A stretch of DNA of 13,068 bases from contig WALG01000018.1 in assembly GCA_015522955.1 (NCBI GenBank), positions 1 to 13,068 on the forward strand. The letters are read 5' to 3'. The DNA comes from DHVE2 group archaeon (GTDB taxonomy: Archaea > Thermoplasmatota > Thermoplasmata > Thermoplasmatales > Aciduliprofundaceae). The notes below the pieces were generated by a model. The model had not been told where the DNA came from. It did not search any database and saw nothing but the letters and a program-made list of their open reading frames with translations. Shown here one piece after another: positions 7,650 to 13,053 of the stretch (positions are counted from its first letter, which is position 1; every line of letters starts with the position of its first letter). The translations under genes and the position numbers were made by a program.

Positions 7650-8096
7650 ATGATGATGCATGAGGTCTGGAAACTTCTCTTCAAAAAACCTTTCACGAAC
7701 AAATTCCCTGCTAAATATGCACCTAAAAATGTTCATAGTTATCTCCGCCGTGTAAAAAGTGGAAAGGTAAAACTCGTGCCTCCGATACCCCCACCACCTA
7801 ATTTCAGAGGAAAAATTCAGTACGACATAGATTCATGTGTGGGCTGCGGTCTCTGTGCTCAGGTTTGTCCCTCCAAGGCCATAGAGATAGTGAGAGATAA
7901 GAAGTGGATCATAATGCACTGCAAAGAAGGAGCAACCCTCGCTGCTCCACTAAAGATAAAAATCTATGTCTCACGATGTGTTTTCTGTGCCCAGTGTGTA
8001 GATGTGTGTCCACGGAAATGTCTCCATATGAGTGATGAGTTTTTACTTGCCAACGAGGATAAATTGAGTAGAGATCTAATAATTCCAGGCCCATAA
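7650..8096 (+). CDS. mbhN: Membrane-bound hydrogenase ferredoxin-like subunit MbhN (NuoI-like)
   Basis: This 148-residue protein is the polyferredoxin-type subunit that accepts electrons from reduced ferredoxin and passes them to MbhJ. It has two [4Fe-4S] binding motifs: Cys63, 66, 69 and 73 (SCVGCGLCAQVCPSKAI) and Cys110, 113, 116 and 120 (RCVFCAQCVDVCPRKCL). Further Cys lie at 91 and 124. The basic, proline-rich N-terminus (residues 8-52) probably lies on the membrane arm. I chose the first of three tandem ATGs, at 7650, because GGAGGTG (7637-7643) is 6 bases upstream. A GTG at 7641 lies inside that site. It is the last gene of the operon, and its stop faces the cyaB-like stop with 4 bases between them. 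Confidence 0.95.
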   Translation: MMMHEVWKLLFKKPFTNKFPAKYAPKNVHSYLRRVKSGKVKLVPPIPPPPNFRGKIQYDIDSCVGCGLCAQVCPSKAIEIVRDKKWIIMHCKEGATLAAPLKIKIYVSRCVFCAQCVDVCPRKCLHMSDEFLLANEDKLSRDLIIPGP

Positions 8097-8100
8097 CTCT

Positions 8101-8601
8101 CTATTTTTTCATTAACATCTCAAGGTAGGACTCTCTTATGAAATTCTTTAATCCCAGTTGAGAGGCCACACGCATAACTTTATCCCTCGAGTCCTGGTAC
8201 TCTCCTATGCACTCTACCTCAACAAAATTCCCAAGTTCTGGGAGATAATCAAGGGAGATGGTGACATCATCGAGGCGATAATTTTTTCTTACTTTGTAAG
8301 CTTTCATAACGGGCCTAAACCCTAATTTTTCCAGAATCTCGCTCATGCTATGACCATCACTTACCTGAACCTCAATTTCCTCTCGAGATTTGGTGTCCTT
8401 ATCCACCTTAGGTCCCTTATAGGTAAGTACTTTGTTATCTCTTATCCTCAGTGCCTCATCGGTGCGGGCAAAATCACGGGAAGGATGTGCAAAGTACACA
8501 TCTTTCTCCTCCACTGTATCCACATACTCCGCGCCCATTTTGAGGAGACGTGCCTCGATTTTCTGTGGCTCCTTAATCCTCGCTTTAATTTCCACTTCCA
8601 T
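8101..8601 (-). CDS. CYTH-domain protein (class IV adenylate cyclase CyaB / triphosphate tunnel enzyme)
   Basis: This 166-residue protein matches the CYTH family. It starts with the defining ExExK motif, Glu2-Glu4-Lys6 in MEVEIKARI. The tunnel's basic and acidic residues follow: Arg52 and Arg54 in TDEALRIRDN, Lys62 in YKGPK, Arg73, Glu75 and Glu77 in SREEIEV, Lys103 and Arg105 in YKVRKNYRL, and Glu128 and Glu130 in FVEVE. The archaeal relatives are usually named class IV adenylate cyclase. Many CYTH proteins instead hydrolyse tripolyphosphate or thiamine triphosphate, and the pairing with pyrophosphatase favours that here (inference). The ATG at 8601 begins the motif; an upstream ATG at 8658 would add 19 residues unlike the family. 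It overlaps the pyrophosphatase by 17 bases. Confidence 0.9.
   Translation of the reverse strand: MEVEIKARIKEPQKIEARLLKMGAEYVDTVEEKDVYFAHPSRDFARTDEALRIRDNKVLTYKGPKVDKDTKSREEIEVQVSDGHSMSEILEKLGFRPVMKAYKVRKNYRLDDVTISLDYLPELGNFVEVECIGEYQDSRDKVMRVASQLGLKNFIRESYLEMLMKK
8104..8109 (+). terminator. Possible T-run terminator for the mbh operon
   Basis: Six T residues lie 8 bases after the mbhN stop, at the end of the convergent gene. Short T-runs are the usual archaeal transcription stop signal. No stem is visible, and the run is short, so this is a weak call. Confidence 0.3.
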
Positions 8602-9115
8602 TCTTTCTTCTCTCCATGGCAGCCAGAATTGCTTTTTTAGTAACTTCCACACCTTCAAATCCTATGATACGAACCCATTTATTTCTCTCCAGTTCCTTGT
8701 AATGCTGAAAGAAATGTTTGATTTGTTCCAGTATGCTCTTCTGAATATCACCTATATCCCTTATACCCTCATTTCTGGGATCTACATTTGGATGTGGCAC
8801 TGCGATAACTTTGCGGTCTATACCATGTTCGTCCTCAGTAACAAGCATACCCACAGGAAGAGCCTTCACAACGCATCCATGTGGAAATGCGTCATATGAG
8901 ATGACCAAGCAATCCATGGGGTCGTTATCCTCCTCCATAGTATCAGGAATAAAGCCGTAGTTAAAGGGATAATAAGAGGCTGTATGAAGTACACGGTCCA
9001 CACGAATTACTCCCATATCAAAATCGTACTCGCATTTTATGTTACTACCCTTTGGAACCTCAATAAATACGTATATGTCCTCAGGGGGATTGTCACCAGT
9101 TCTCATTCCTGCCAT
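8585..9115 (-). CDS. ppa: Inorganic pyrophosphatase, class I
   Basis: This 176-residue soluble enzyme of the family I type hydrolyses pyrophosphate to two phosphates. The signature EEDNDPMDCL at 61-70 gives the metal ligands Asp63, Asp65 and Asp68. Asp100 and Lys102 in HGIDRKVIAV match the other active-site positions, and Lys27, Arg41 and Tyr53 match phosphate contacts. The open frame runs up to 9319. Those 68 extra residues are unlike the family, lie across the divergent permease gene, and sit upstream of the promoter. The ATG at 9115 gives the usual archaeal length and lies 27 bases from a TTTATATC box, which suggests a leaderless mRNA. The ATG at 9106 is an alternative. Confidence 0.95.
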   Translation of the reverse strand: MAGMRTGDNPPEDIYVFIEVPKGSNIKCEYDFDMGVIRVDRVLHTASYYPFNYGFIPDTMEEDNDPMDCLVISYDAFPHGCVVKALPVGMLVTEDEHGIDRKVIAVPHPNVDPRNEGIRDIGDIQKSILEQIKHFFQHYKELERNKWVRIIGFEGVEVTKKAILAAMERRKNGSGN

Positions 9116-9134
9116 ATCCCGTGAAAGTCTTTCT

Positions 9135-9142
9135 GATATAAA
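9135..9142 (-). promoter_or_regulatory. TATA box of the pyrophosphatase/CYTH unit
   Basis: On the minus strand this reads TTTATATC, identical to the box before the fluoride riboswitch (12237-12244). A start 27 bases downstream falls on base 9115, exactly the ppa ATG. No ribosome binding site is seen, which agrees with a leaderless transcript. Confidence 0.6.
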
Positions 9143-9144
9143 TA
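9137..9144 (+). promoter_or_regulatory. Likely TATA box of the divergent permease
   Basis: On the plus strand this reads TATAAATA and overlaps the ppa box on the other strand. A start about 27 bases downstream falls near 9164, beside the permease ATGs at 9161 and 9167. A second weaker box, TATAGAATA at 9147-9155, would instead suit an ATG at 9191. Confidence 0.45.
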
Positions 9145-9160
9145 GGTATAGAATAGAAAG

Positions 9161-10276
9161 ATGTTTATGAGACCTGTGTATTCTGCACACATGCAACACC
9201 GTGCGTCTCTGCGCACTCTTAAAGATCCTCTCTTTATAGTATTTCTCACCATGTTCCTTATACTTTTTATTCTCTTCCCATGGAAAATGCGTAATTCGAT
9301 ACTCTCTTTCCCTCTTCATACATTCATAGCGCTGTTCACGCTTATGCTAGTCACAGAAGGCATGAAGGAAAGCGGGTATTTCTCCGAGATATCTCTTAAG
9401 ATTCTGAAGAAATTTACAAGTGAGAGAAACATGGCACTTTTTCTTGTGACTCTCTCGGCCGGACTTTCTACGTTCCTCACCAATGATGTTGCACTTTTCA
9501 TTACGATTCCTCTCACACTTGCGGTTCTTAGCCAAGTTAGAAAAGATTTATCAAAACTGATTGTGTTTAACGCCATTGCCGTTAATGTAGGCTCTGCACT
9601 TACCCCCATTGGAAATCCACAAAATCTATATCTCTGGCATCAGTGGGGAATACCCTTCTGGGAATTCATATATCTCATGGTTCCTCCAGTTGTGATATCT
9701 CTTTTCCTGCTTTTTATCTTCGTGTTTATCTCATTTCCATCAGGAGAGATGAAGATCAAGATATTGAGCACGAGCAAGGTGGACAGAAAAAAGTTTCTGG
9801 TATTTCTGCTCTTTCTTTTTCTCTTCATAATCATTATGCAGACCAATTTTGAATACTGCGCGTCTCTCATAATCCTTGTAACTTCTCTCATATTCTTCCA
9901 GAGAATTTTGAAGAAAGTGGATTACATTCTCCTTCTCATCTTTGCCTTAATATTTCTGGATTTCGATGCCTTGCCCATGATTCTGAATCTACCTGCAACA
10001 TCCCATAGCGCCTCCGATGTATATGTTCTTTCCATACTTCTATCCCAGGTGATGAGCAACGTGCCGGCAACAGTTTTTCTCTCTCATCTAACCTCGCACC
10101 GTGTTGCACTTGCCTGGGGTGCAAATATCGGAGGCAACGGGGTGCTCATTGCCTCCCTGGCAAATATGCTTGCACTGCGCCTTTCACGCAGAAAAATCCT
10201 ATACGAATTTCACAAGTACTCTGTTCCCTTTCTTGTGCTTACCTTTCTTTGCGTTTATCTACTTTTCCTCCTGTAG
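9161..10276 (+). CDS. Anion permease of the ArsB/SLC13 (ion transporter) superfamily
   Basis: This 371-residue protein has about ten membrane helices in two similar halves. The first half has FLTNDVALFITIPLTLAVLS (about 105-124) and GSALTPIGNPQNLYLW (144-159). The second half has SNVPATVFLSHL (299-310) and GANIGGNGVLIASLANMLAL (320-339). These are the paired TND/SNVP and G-N-P/G-x-N-G-G-N-G signatures of ArsB, NhaD and citrate-type carriers. The substrate cannot be read from sequence; arsenite, dicarboxylate, sulfate or Na+/H+ exchange are all possible. It is shorter than ArsB (about 430). No arsenic-resistance partner gene is adjacent. Starts at 9161, 9167 (near-leaderless) and 9191 are all possible, and none has a clear ribosome binding site. 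Confidence 0.85.
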   Translation: MFMRPVYSAHMQHRASLRTLKDPLFIVFLTMFLILFILFPWKMRNSILSFPLHTFIALFTLMLVTEGMKESGYFSEISLKILKKFTSERNMALFLVTLSAGLSTFLTNDVALFITIPLTLAVLSQVRKDLSKLIVFNAIAVNVGSALTPIGNPQNLYLWHQWGIPFWEFIYLMVPPVVISLFLLFIFVFISFPSGEMKIKILSTSKVDRKKFLVFLLFLFLFIIIMQTNFEYCASLIILVTSLIFFQRILKKVDYILLLIFALIFLDFDALPMILNLPATSHSASDVYVLSILLSQVMSNVPATVFLSHLTSHRVALAWGANIGGNGVLIASLANMLALRLSRRKILYEFHKYSVPFLVLTFLCVYLLFLL

Positions 10277-10279
10277 CGA

Positions 10280-10299
10280 ATTACCCATATGTGAGTAAT
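10280..10299. repeat. 20-base imperfect palindrome upstream of the reductase promoter
   Basis: ATTACCCATATGTGAGTAAT pairs with its own reverse complement at 8 of 10 positions, with one C/A mismatch and one T/G. It lies 4 bases before the TATA-like box at 10304-10311 and 3 bases after the permease stop. The position suits a transcription-factor operator. It could also be the 3' hairpin of the permease transcript, although no T-run follows. Confidence 0.45.
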
Positions 10300-10303
10300 A
10301 AGA

Positions 10304-10311
10304 AATAAATA
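10304..10311 (+). promoter_or_regulatory. TATA box of the reductase/methyltransferase pair
   Basis: AATAAATA stands 38 bases before the ATG at 10342, behind a purine-rich stretch that could be a BRE. The expected transcript start, near 10331, leaves a very short leader made mostly of the GGTGAT site at 10333-10338. Confidence 0.5.
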
Positions 10312-10332
10312 CCTGAGTATCTTTGTTCATTG

Positions 10333-10338
10333 GGTGAT
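10333..10338 (+). promoter_or_regulatory. Ribosome binding site of the disulfide reductase (GGTGAT)
   Basis: GGTGAT sits 3 bases before the ATG at 10342 and decides for that codon over an in-frame TTG at 10330, which would lie upstream of the site. It has the same form as the mbhA site at 32-37. Confidence 0.6.
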
Positions 10339-10341
10339 TCG

Positions 10342-11709
10342 ATGAAGGAATATGATATCATAGCCTTTGGCACGGGCTCATCCATGAATATAGTTTCCTC
10401 GCTTATAGGCCACCAAAATCTTCGGGTTGCAGTAATTGAGAATGAAAAGGCCGGGGGAATCTGTCTGACCCGTGGATGCATTCCGAGCAAGATGCTTGCA
10501 TATCCCGCGGAGTTGGTTCAGGAAATAAGAAGAGCGGAGGAGTTCTTTATAGATGCAAAAATAAAAAGCATGGATGGAAACGCACTTCTTCGCAGAGTGC
10601 AGCATGATGTGGATGAAGAAAGCAAAATGATTGAGAAGAGTTTGCGAGGACATCCCGTGATTGATTACTATGATAGCACGGGAGTTTTTGTAGATGATTA
10701 TACTGTGGATGTGGGCGGCAAAGAAATTTATGGTAACACCATTCTTCTCTGTACGGGCTCAAAGCCCTTCATACCGCCCATAGAGGGTCTGCAGGATGCC
10801 GGATACATTACAAACCGTGAATTTTTCTACAGTCTTAAAAAATTGCCACGTAGCATTGCAATAATCGGAGGTGGCTATGTCGCTCTGGAACTCGGGCATT
10901 TTATGGCCATGTACGGGGTGGATGTGAAAATTGTTGAGATGCTCCCCGACATAATTATGACCGAAGAAAAGGAGGCAAGGAACCTGGTGCGTCGGAAACT
11001 CTCTAGGGATATGAAGTTCTATCTCTCCCATCGTGCCGTGGAGGCAAGAAAGAGTATGGGGGGTAAGGTTGTAGTTGCGGAGAATGCTGATGGAGAGACG
11101 GTGGAGATTAAGGCTGATGAGATAATGGTTGCCACAGGAAGAACTCCATGGAAAGAAACGAATGTGGAAAAAACGGGAGTGAAGGTGGATGAAAGGGGAT
11201 GGATAATAACAGACGAATACATGCGCACCAGCAAGGAGGGTATATGGTCCTGTGGAGATGCAAATGGAAAACATCTGTTCAAGCATGTGGCCAATTACGA
11301 GAGTGAAATTGTATTTTACAACGCCTTTGGCGGGAGGAAGGTGAAGGTAGATTATCATGCCGTGCCCCACGCAATATTCACACATCCCCAAGTAGCATCA
11401 GTGGGCATGAAAGAGGAGGAGGCAAGGAAGAAGCATGAGATACTCATCGGGGAGTATAGGTATCAGGATACAGCCATGGGAGAAGCCATGCGCGTAAAAG
11501 ATTACTTCGTCAAGGTGATTCTTGATAGAGATACCTATCAAATTCTGGGGGCAACCATTGTGGGTCCTCAATCTTCGGTACTCATTCAGGAAATAATAAA
11601 CCTCATGTATACGCGAGAACAGGCTGGCGCTATGTATCGTGCACTTCACATACATCCCGCCATGAATGAGGTTGTGCAGCGTGCGTTCTATAATTTAAGG
11701 GAGGGTTGA
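10342..11709 (+). CDS. FAD-dependent pyridine nucleotide-disulfide oxidoreductase (mycothione/mercuric reductase-like)
   Basis: This 455-residue flavoprotein has the full dihydrolipoamide dehydrogenase layout. A FAD fold lies at the N-terminus and the redox pair Cys41-Cys46 in GGICLTRGCIPSKML. The NAD(P) fold has GGGYVALELG at 176-185, the second FAD motif is WSCGDA at 302-307, and the dimer domain ends with HIHPAMNEVV. His438 and Glu443 there form the catalytic pair. The first FAD motif reads FGTGSSMNIV, not the usual GxGxxG. From memory, GTGSGN-type starts, KHVAN and DDYTVDVG-like segments resemble mycothione reductases and archaeal mercuric-reductase-like proteins. The substrate is unknown: a disulfide, lipoamide or metal ion. 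No 2-oxoacid dehydrogenase genes are near. It overlaps no earlier gene, and the next ATG lies 2 bases after its stop. Confidence 0.9.
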   Translation: MKEYDIIAFGTGSSMNIVSSLIGHQNLRVAVIENEKAGGICLTRGCIPSKMLAYPAELVQEIRRAEEFFIDAKIKSMDGNALLRRVQHDVDEESKMIEKSLRGHPVIDYYDSTGVFVDDYTVDVGGKEIYGNTILLCTGSKPFIPPIEGLQDAGYITNREFFYSLKKLPRSIAIIGGGYVALELGHFMAMYGVDVKIVEMLPDIIMTEEKEARNLVRRKLSRDMKFYLSHRAVEARKSMGGKVVVAENADGETVEIKADEIMVATGRTPWKETNVEKTGVKVDERGWIITDEYMRTSKEGIWSCGDANGKHLFKHVANYESEIVFYNAFGGRKVKVDYHAVPHAIFTHPQVASVGMKEEEARKKHEILIGEYRYQDTAMGEAMRVKDYFVKVILDRDTYQILGATIVGPQSSVLIQEIINLMYTREQAGAMYRALHIHPAMNEVVQRAFYNLREG

Positions 11710-11711
11710 GG

Positions 11712-12218
11712 ATGGGCTTTGCCCTGAAATTTGTATTCTGGGCTACGTTGTGGTCTTCGCTACTCGTTGTTGGTTACTTTTCTCCTGAATTTATAGAGAT
11801 TCCTCTGCTTCACACAGTCTTCGTAATCTTTGGTATATTCTTTACATTCTACGGTCTCCTCCTTAATGCAATAGGCGGTAGAACACTCAAAAAATACGGG
11901 CATTTTGAAATAAGGCAAGGTATACAGAAACCAGAAAGACTTGTTACCGCTGGCATATATTCCTGCATGAGGCATCCTGCACAGTTCGGCTCGATTTTCT
12001 TTGGATTGGGCATAGCCTTTTTGACAGCAAAACTTCTGGTAATACTTTACGGAGGCTGGGTATCGTTTCTCGCACTCTATTTCATCCTCTACATAGAAGA
12101 GAGAGAAACCATCAAAAATTTTGGAGAGGCATACTGCATTTATGCTCAAAAGGTGCCTCCTTTTACATTCTCCATATCTTGCATGGGGAAGGGCATTAAG
12201 GCACTACGGAAAAAGTAG
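11712..12218 (+). CDS. Isoprenylcysteine carboxyl methyltransferase-like membrane protein
   Basis: This 168-residue protein has about four membrane helices and matches the ICMT/phospholipid methyltransferase family, which binds S-adenosylmethionine. The family pattern is complete: LVTAGIYSCMRHPAQFGSIF at 78-97, with Arg87, His88, Pro89 and Gly93, then IEERETIKNFGEAYCIYAQK at 128-147, with Glu129, Glu130, Tyr141 and Tyr144. The methyl acceptor is unknown; archaeal members are poorly characterised. It lies 2 bases behind the reductase stop. I chose the ATG at 11712, since GGAGGG lies about 7 bases upstream; a TTG at 11706 overlaps the reductase stop. It is probably co-transcribed with the reductase, so a shared thiol or lipid substrate is possible but unproven. 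Confidence 0.88.
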   Translation: MGFALKFVFWATLWSSLLVVGYFSPEFIEIPLLHTVFVIFGIFFTFYGLLLNAIGGRTLKKYGHFEIRQGIQKPERLVTAGIYSCMRHPAQFGSIFFGLGIAFLTAKLLVILYGGWVSFLALYFILYIEERETIKNFGEAYCIYAQKVPPFTFSISCMGKGIKALRKK

Positions 12219-12236
12219 TGAGTTGAGAGTTAATTA

Positions 12237-12244
12237 TTTATATC
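12237..12244 (+). promoter_or_regulatory. TATA box of the fluoride-riboswitch transcript
   Basis: TTTATATC lies 28 bases before the first base of the riboswitch aptamer, so the transcript should begin within a base or two of the P1 stem. The same octamer stands before ppa on the other strand. Confidence 0.65.
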
Positions 12245-12264
12245 ATTTCCTATTTGCATCCCTC

Positions 12265-12323
12265 GGTGATGGGGCCCACCACAATCGCCCGAAAGGGCTG
12301 ATGGCTCCTTTTGAAAAAGGTGG
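12265..12323 (+). ncRNA. Fluoride riboswitch (crcB motif) with ribosome-binding-site switch
   Basis: The aptamer covers 12265-12308. P1 is GGUG (12265-12268) with CACC (12277-12280), enclosing loop AUGGGGCC. The joining stretch is ACAAUC. P2 is GCCC-GAAA-GGGC (12287-12298), and UGAU follows. A six-base pseudoknot joins loop bases GGGGCC (12271-12276) to GGCUCC (12303-12308), with one G-U pair. The conserved parts of the crcB/fluoride consensus (GGUGAUGG, CGCC...GGCUGAUG, CUCCU) are all present in order and spacing. The remaining bases up to 12323 form the expression platform with the AAAGGTGG ribosome binding site. Expected behaviour is to turn on translation when fluoride binds. Recognition is by eye, without a covariance-model search. 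Confidence 0.88.
12307..12320 (+). promoter_or_regulatory. Ribosome-binding-site sequestering hairpin
   Basis: CCUUU (12307-12311) can pair with AAAGG (12316-12320) around loop UGAA, covering the start of the AAAGGTGG site of the gene at 12329. Its two C residues are also the last two pseudoknot bases of the aptamer, so the two structures exclude each other. A second competing pairing, CCACC (12276-12280) with GGUGG (12319-12323), would break P1 instead. Confidence 0.6.
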
Positions 12324-12328
12324 TCCCT

Positions 12329-12655
12329 ATGCCCGACTTCGAGATTGAAATTGTTCCAGAGAAATTTATGGCGCTTAAAAAAATGAGAAGAAAAGAGCGT
12401 AGAAAATATCTAGAAGAGAGGCTTCACAGGCTTGAGAGTTATCTTGAGGTAAAAAGAATAATAGATTTGCGTGATAAACTCATTGAAACGAGAGAGAAGA
12501 TAGCCCTTATGAAAAGGGAGATTGCAGAACTGGATGAATTCTGCACAAAGGCTCAGAAAGACCAAGAGAAAATGTCCCAATGGATTGACCTCTTAAAGAG
12601 TGAGAATGAGGAACTTTTGAAAAAACTGAGGGAGGAAAATGAGGGTAATAGTTAA
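12329..12655 (+). CDS. Coiled-coil protein of unknown function, fluoride-riboswitch controlled
   Basis: I do not recognise this 108-residue protein. After a short N-terminal stretch (MPDFEIEIVPEKF), nearly the whole chain is predicted to be charged helix, rich in Lys, Arg and Glu. The spacing of Leu/Ile/Met from about residue 28 to 102 suits a coiled coil. There is no membrane helix, signal peptide or cysteine cluster; the only Cys is at about 72. It therefore cannot be a Fluc/CrcB channel or CLC-F antiporter, the usual genes behind this riboswitch. The ATG at 12329 follows AAAGGTGG by 5 bases; a TTG at 12311 lies inside the regulatory hairpin. It overlaps the next gene by 17 bases, which suggests coupled translation. 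Confidence 0.75.
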   Translation: MPDFEIEIVPEKFMALKKMRRKERRKYLEERLHRLESYLEVKRIIDLRDKLIETREKIALMKREIAELDEFCTKAQKDQEKMSQWIDLLKSENEELLKKLREENEGNS

Positions 12656-13034
12656 GAGCGGAAAAAGAAAAATGAAGATTGATATCGATAATGCGCTTGA
12701 GGAACAAATTCACAGAATTGCGAGAAAATATATGCTAACAGAAAAAAAAGTACTGGCGTATCTTCTCGATTATGAATTTGAAAAATTATTACCACAGGGA
12801 AATGAAGAAGAGATTAAAAAAGAACTGGAACCTTTGCTGGACGAGATGTTCGCACTGGAAGGAAAATGGGCAGCCATAAGATATCGTGCCTACACATATA
12901 TGAAAGAGAACAAGGGTATAGCCATCACTCTCTCTGGATTTCTTGGACAGAACAGAAATCTCAAGAATATGCTTCACCTGCCTAGAAATCTGGAAGAGAT
13001 TGAAGAAGTTGTTGATTATTACCTCTGGCTTTAA
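12639..13034 (+). CDS. Hypothetical protein, possible ribbon-helix-helix N-terminus
   Basis: This 131-residue soluble protein belongs to no family I can name. Residues 11-50 could fold as a ribbon-helix-helix DNA-binding unit: a strand KMKIDID, helix ALEEQIHRIARKYM, a turn LTEKK, and helix VLAYLLDYEFEKLL. This resembles CopG/NikR-type repressors, but the match is by pattern only. The rest (55-131) is helical and acidic, ending in NLEEIEEVVDYYLWL. The ATG at 12639 has GAGGGAGG just upstream and lies 17 bases inside the coiled-coil gene. The two are thus one translational unit under the fluoride riboswitch. It could be a regulator or a partner of the coiled-coil protein. Confidence 0.7.
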   Translation: MRVIVKSGKRKMKIDIDNALEEQIHRIARKYMLTEKKVLAYLLDYEFEKLLPQGNEEEIKKELEPLLDEMFALEGKWAAIRYRAYTYMKENKGIAITLSGFLGQNRNLKNMLHLPRNLEEIEEVVDYYLWL

Positions 13035-13045
13035 AATGCCAAAAA

Positions 13046-13053
13046 TTTTTATG
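13046..13053 (+). promoter_or_regulatory. Weak T-rich element after the last gene
   Basis: TTTTTATG follows the last stop by 11 bases. The five T residues could end the riboswitch transcript, or the element could be a TATA box for a gene beyond the window, whose transcript would start near 13073. The sequence ends too soon to decide. Confidence 0.25.

Noticed and set aside
41..8096. Sulfur-reducing Mbs/Mbx complex instead of a hydrogenase
   Set aside because: The large subunit keeps all four Ni-Fe cysteines, and there is only one MrpD-like subunit, whereas Mbx-type clusters have two.
8432..8899. Plus-strand reading of 155 codons
   Set aside because: It is the antisense shadow of the pyrophosphatase and CYTH genes. 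It has no family pattern or start signal.
9116..9319. An N-terminal extension of 68 residues on the pyrophosphatase
   Set aside because: It is basic, unlike the family, overlaps the divergent permease gene, and lies upstream of the TTTATATC promoter. The family-length protein starts at 9115.
10759..11391. Minus-strand reading of 210 codons
   Set aside because: It lies entirely opposite the disulfide reductase, has an erratic His/Cys-rich composition and no recognisable motif.
12311..12328. TTG start at 12311 for the coiled-coil gene
   Set aside because: It lies inside the switching hairpin and before the ribosome binding site at 12316-12323. The ATG at 12329 has proper spacing.
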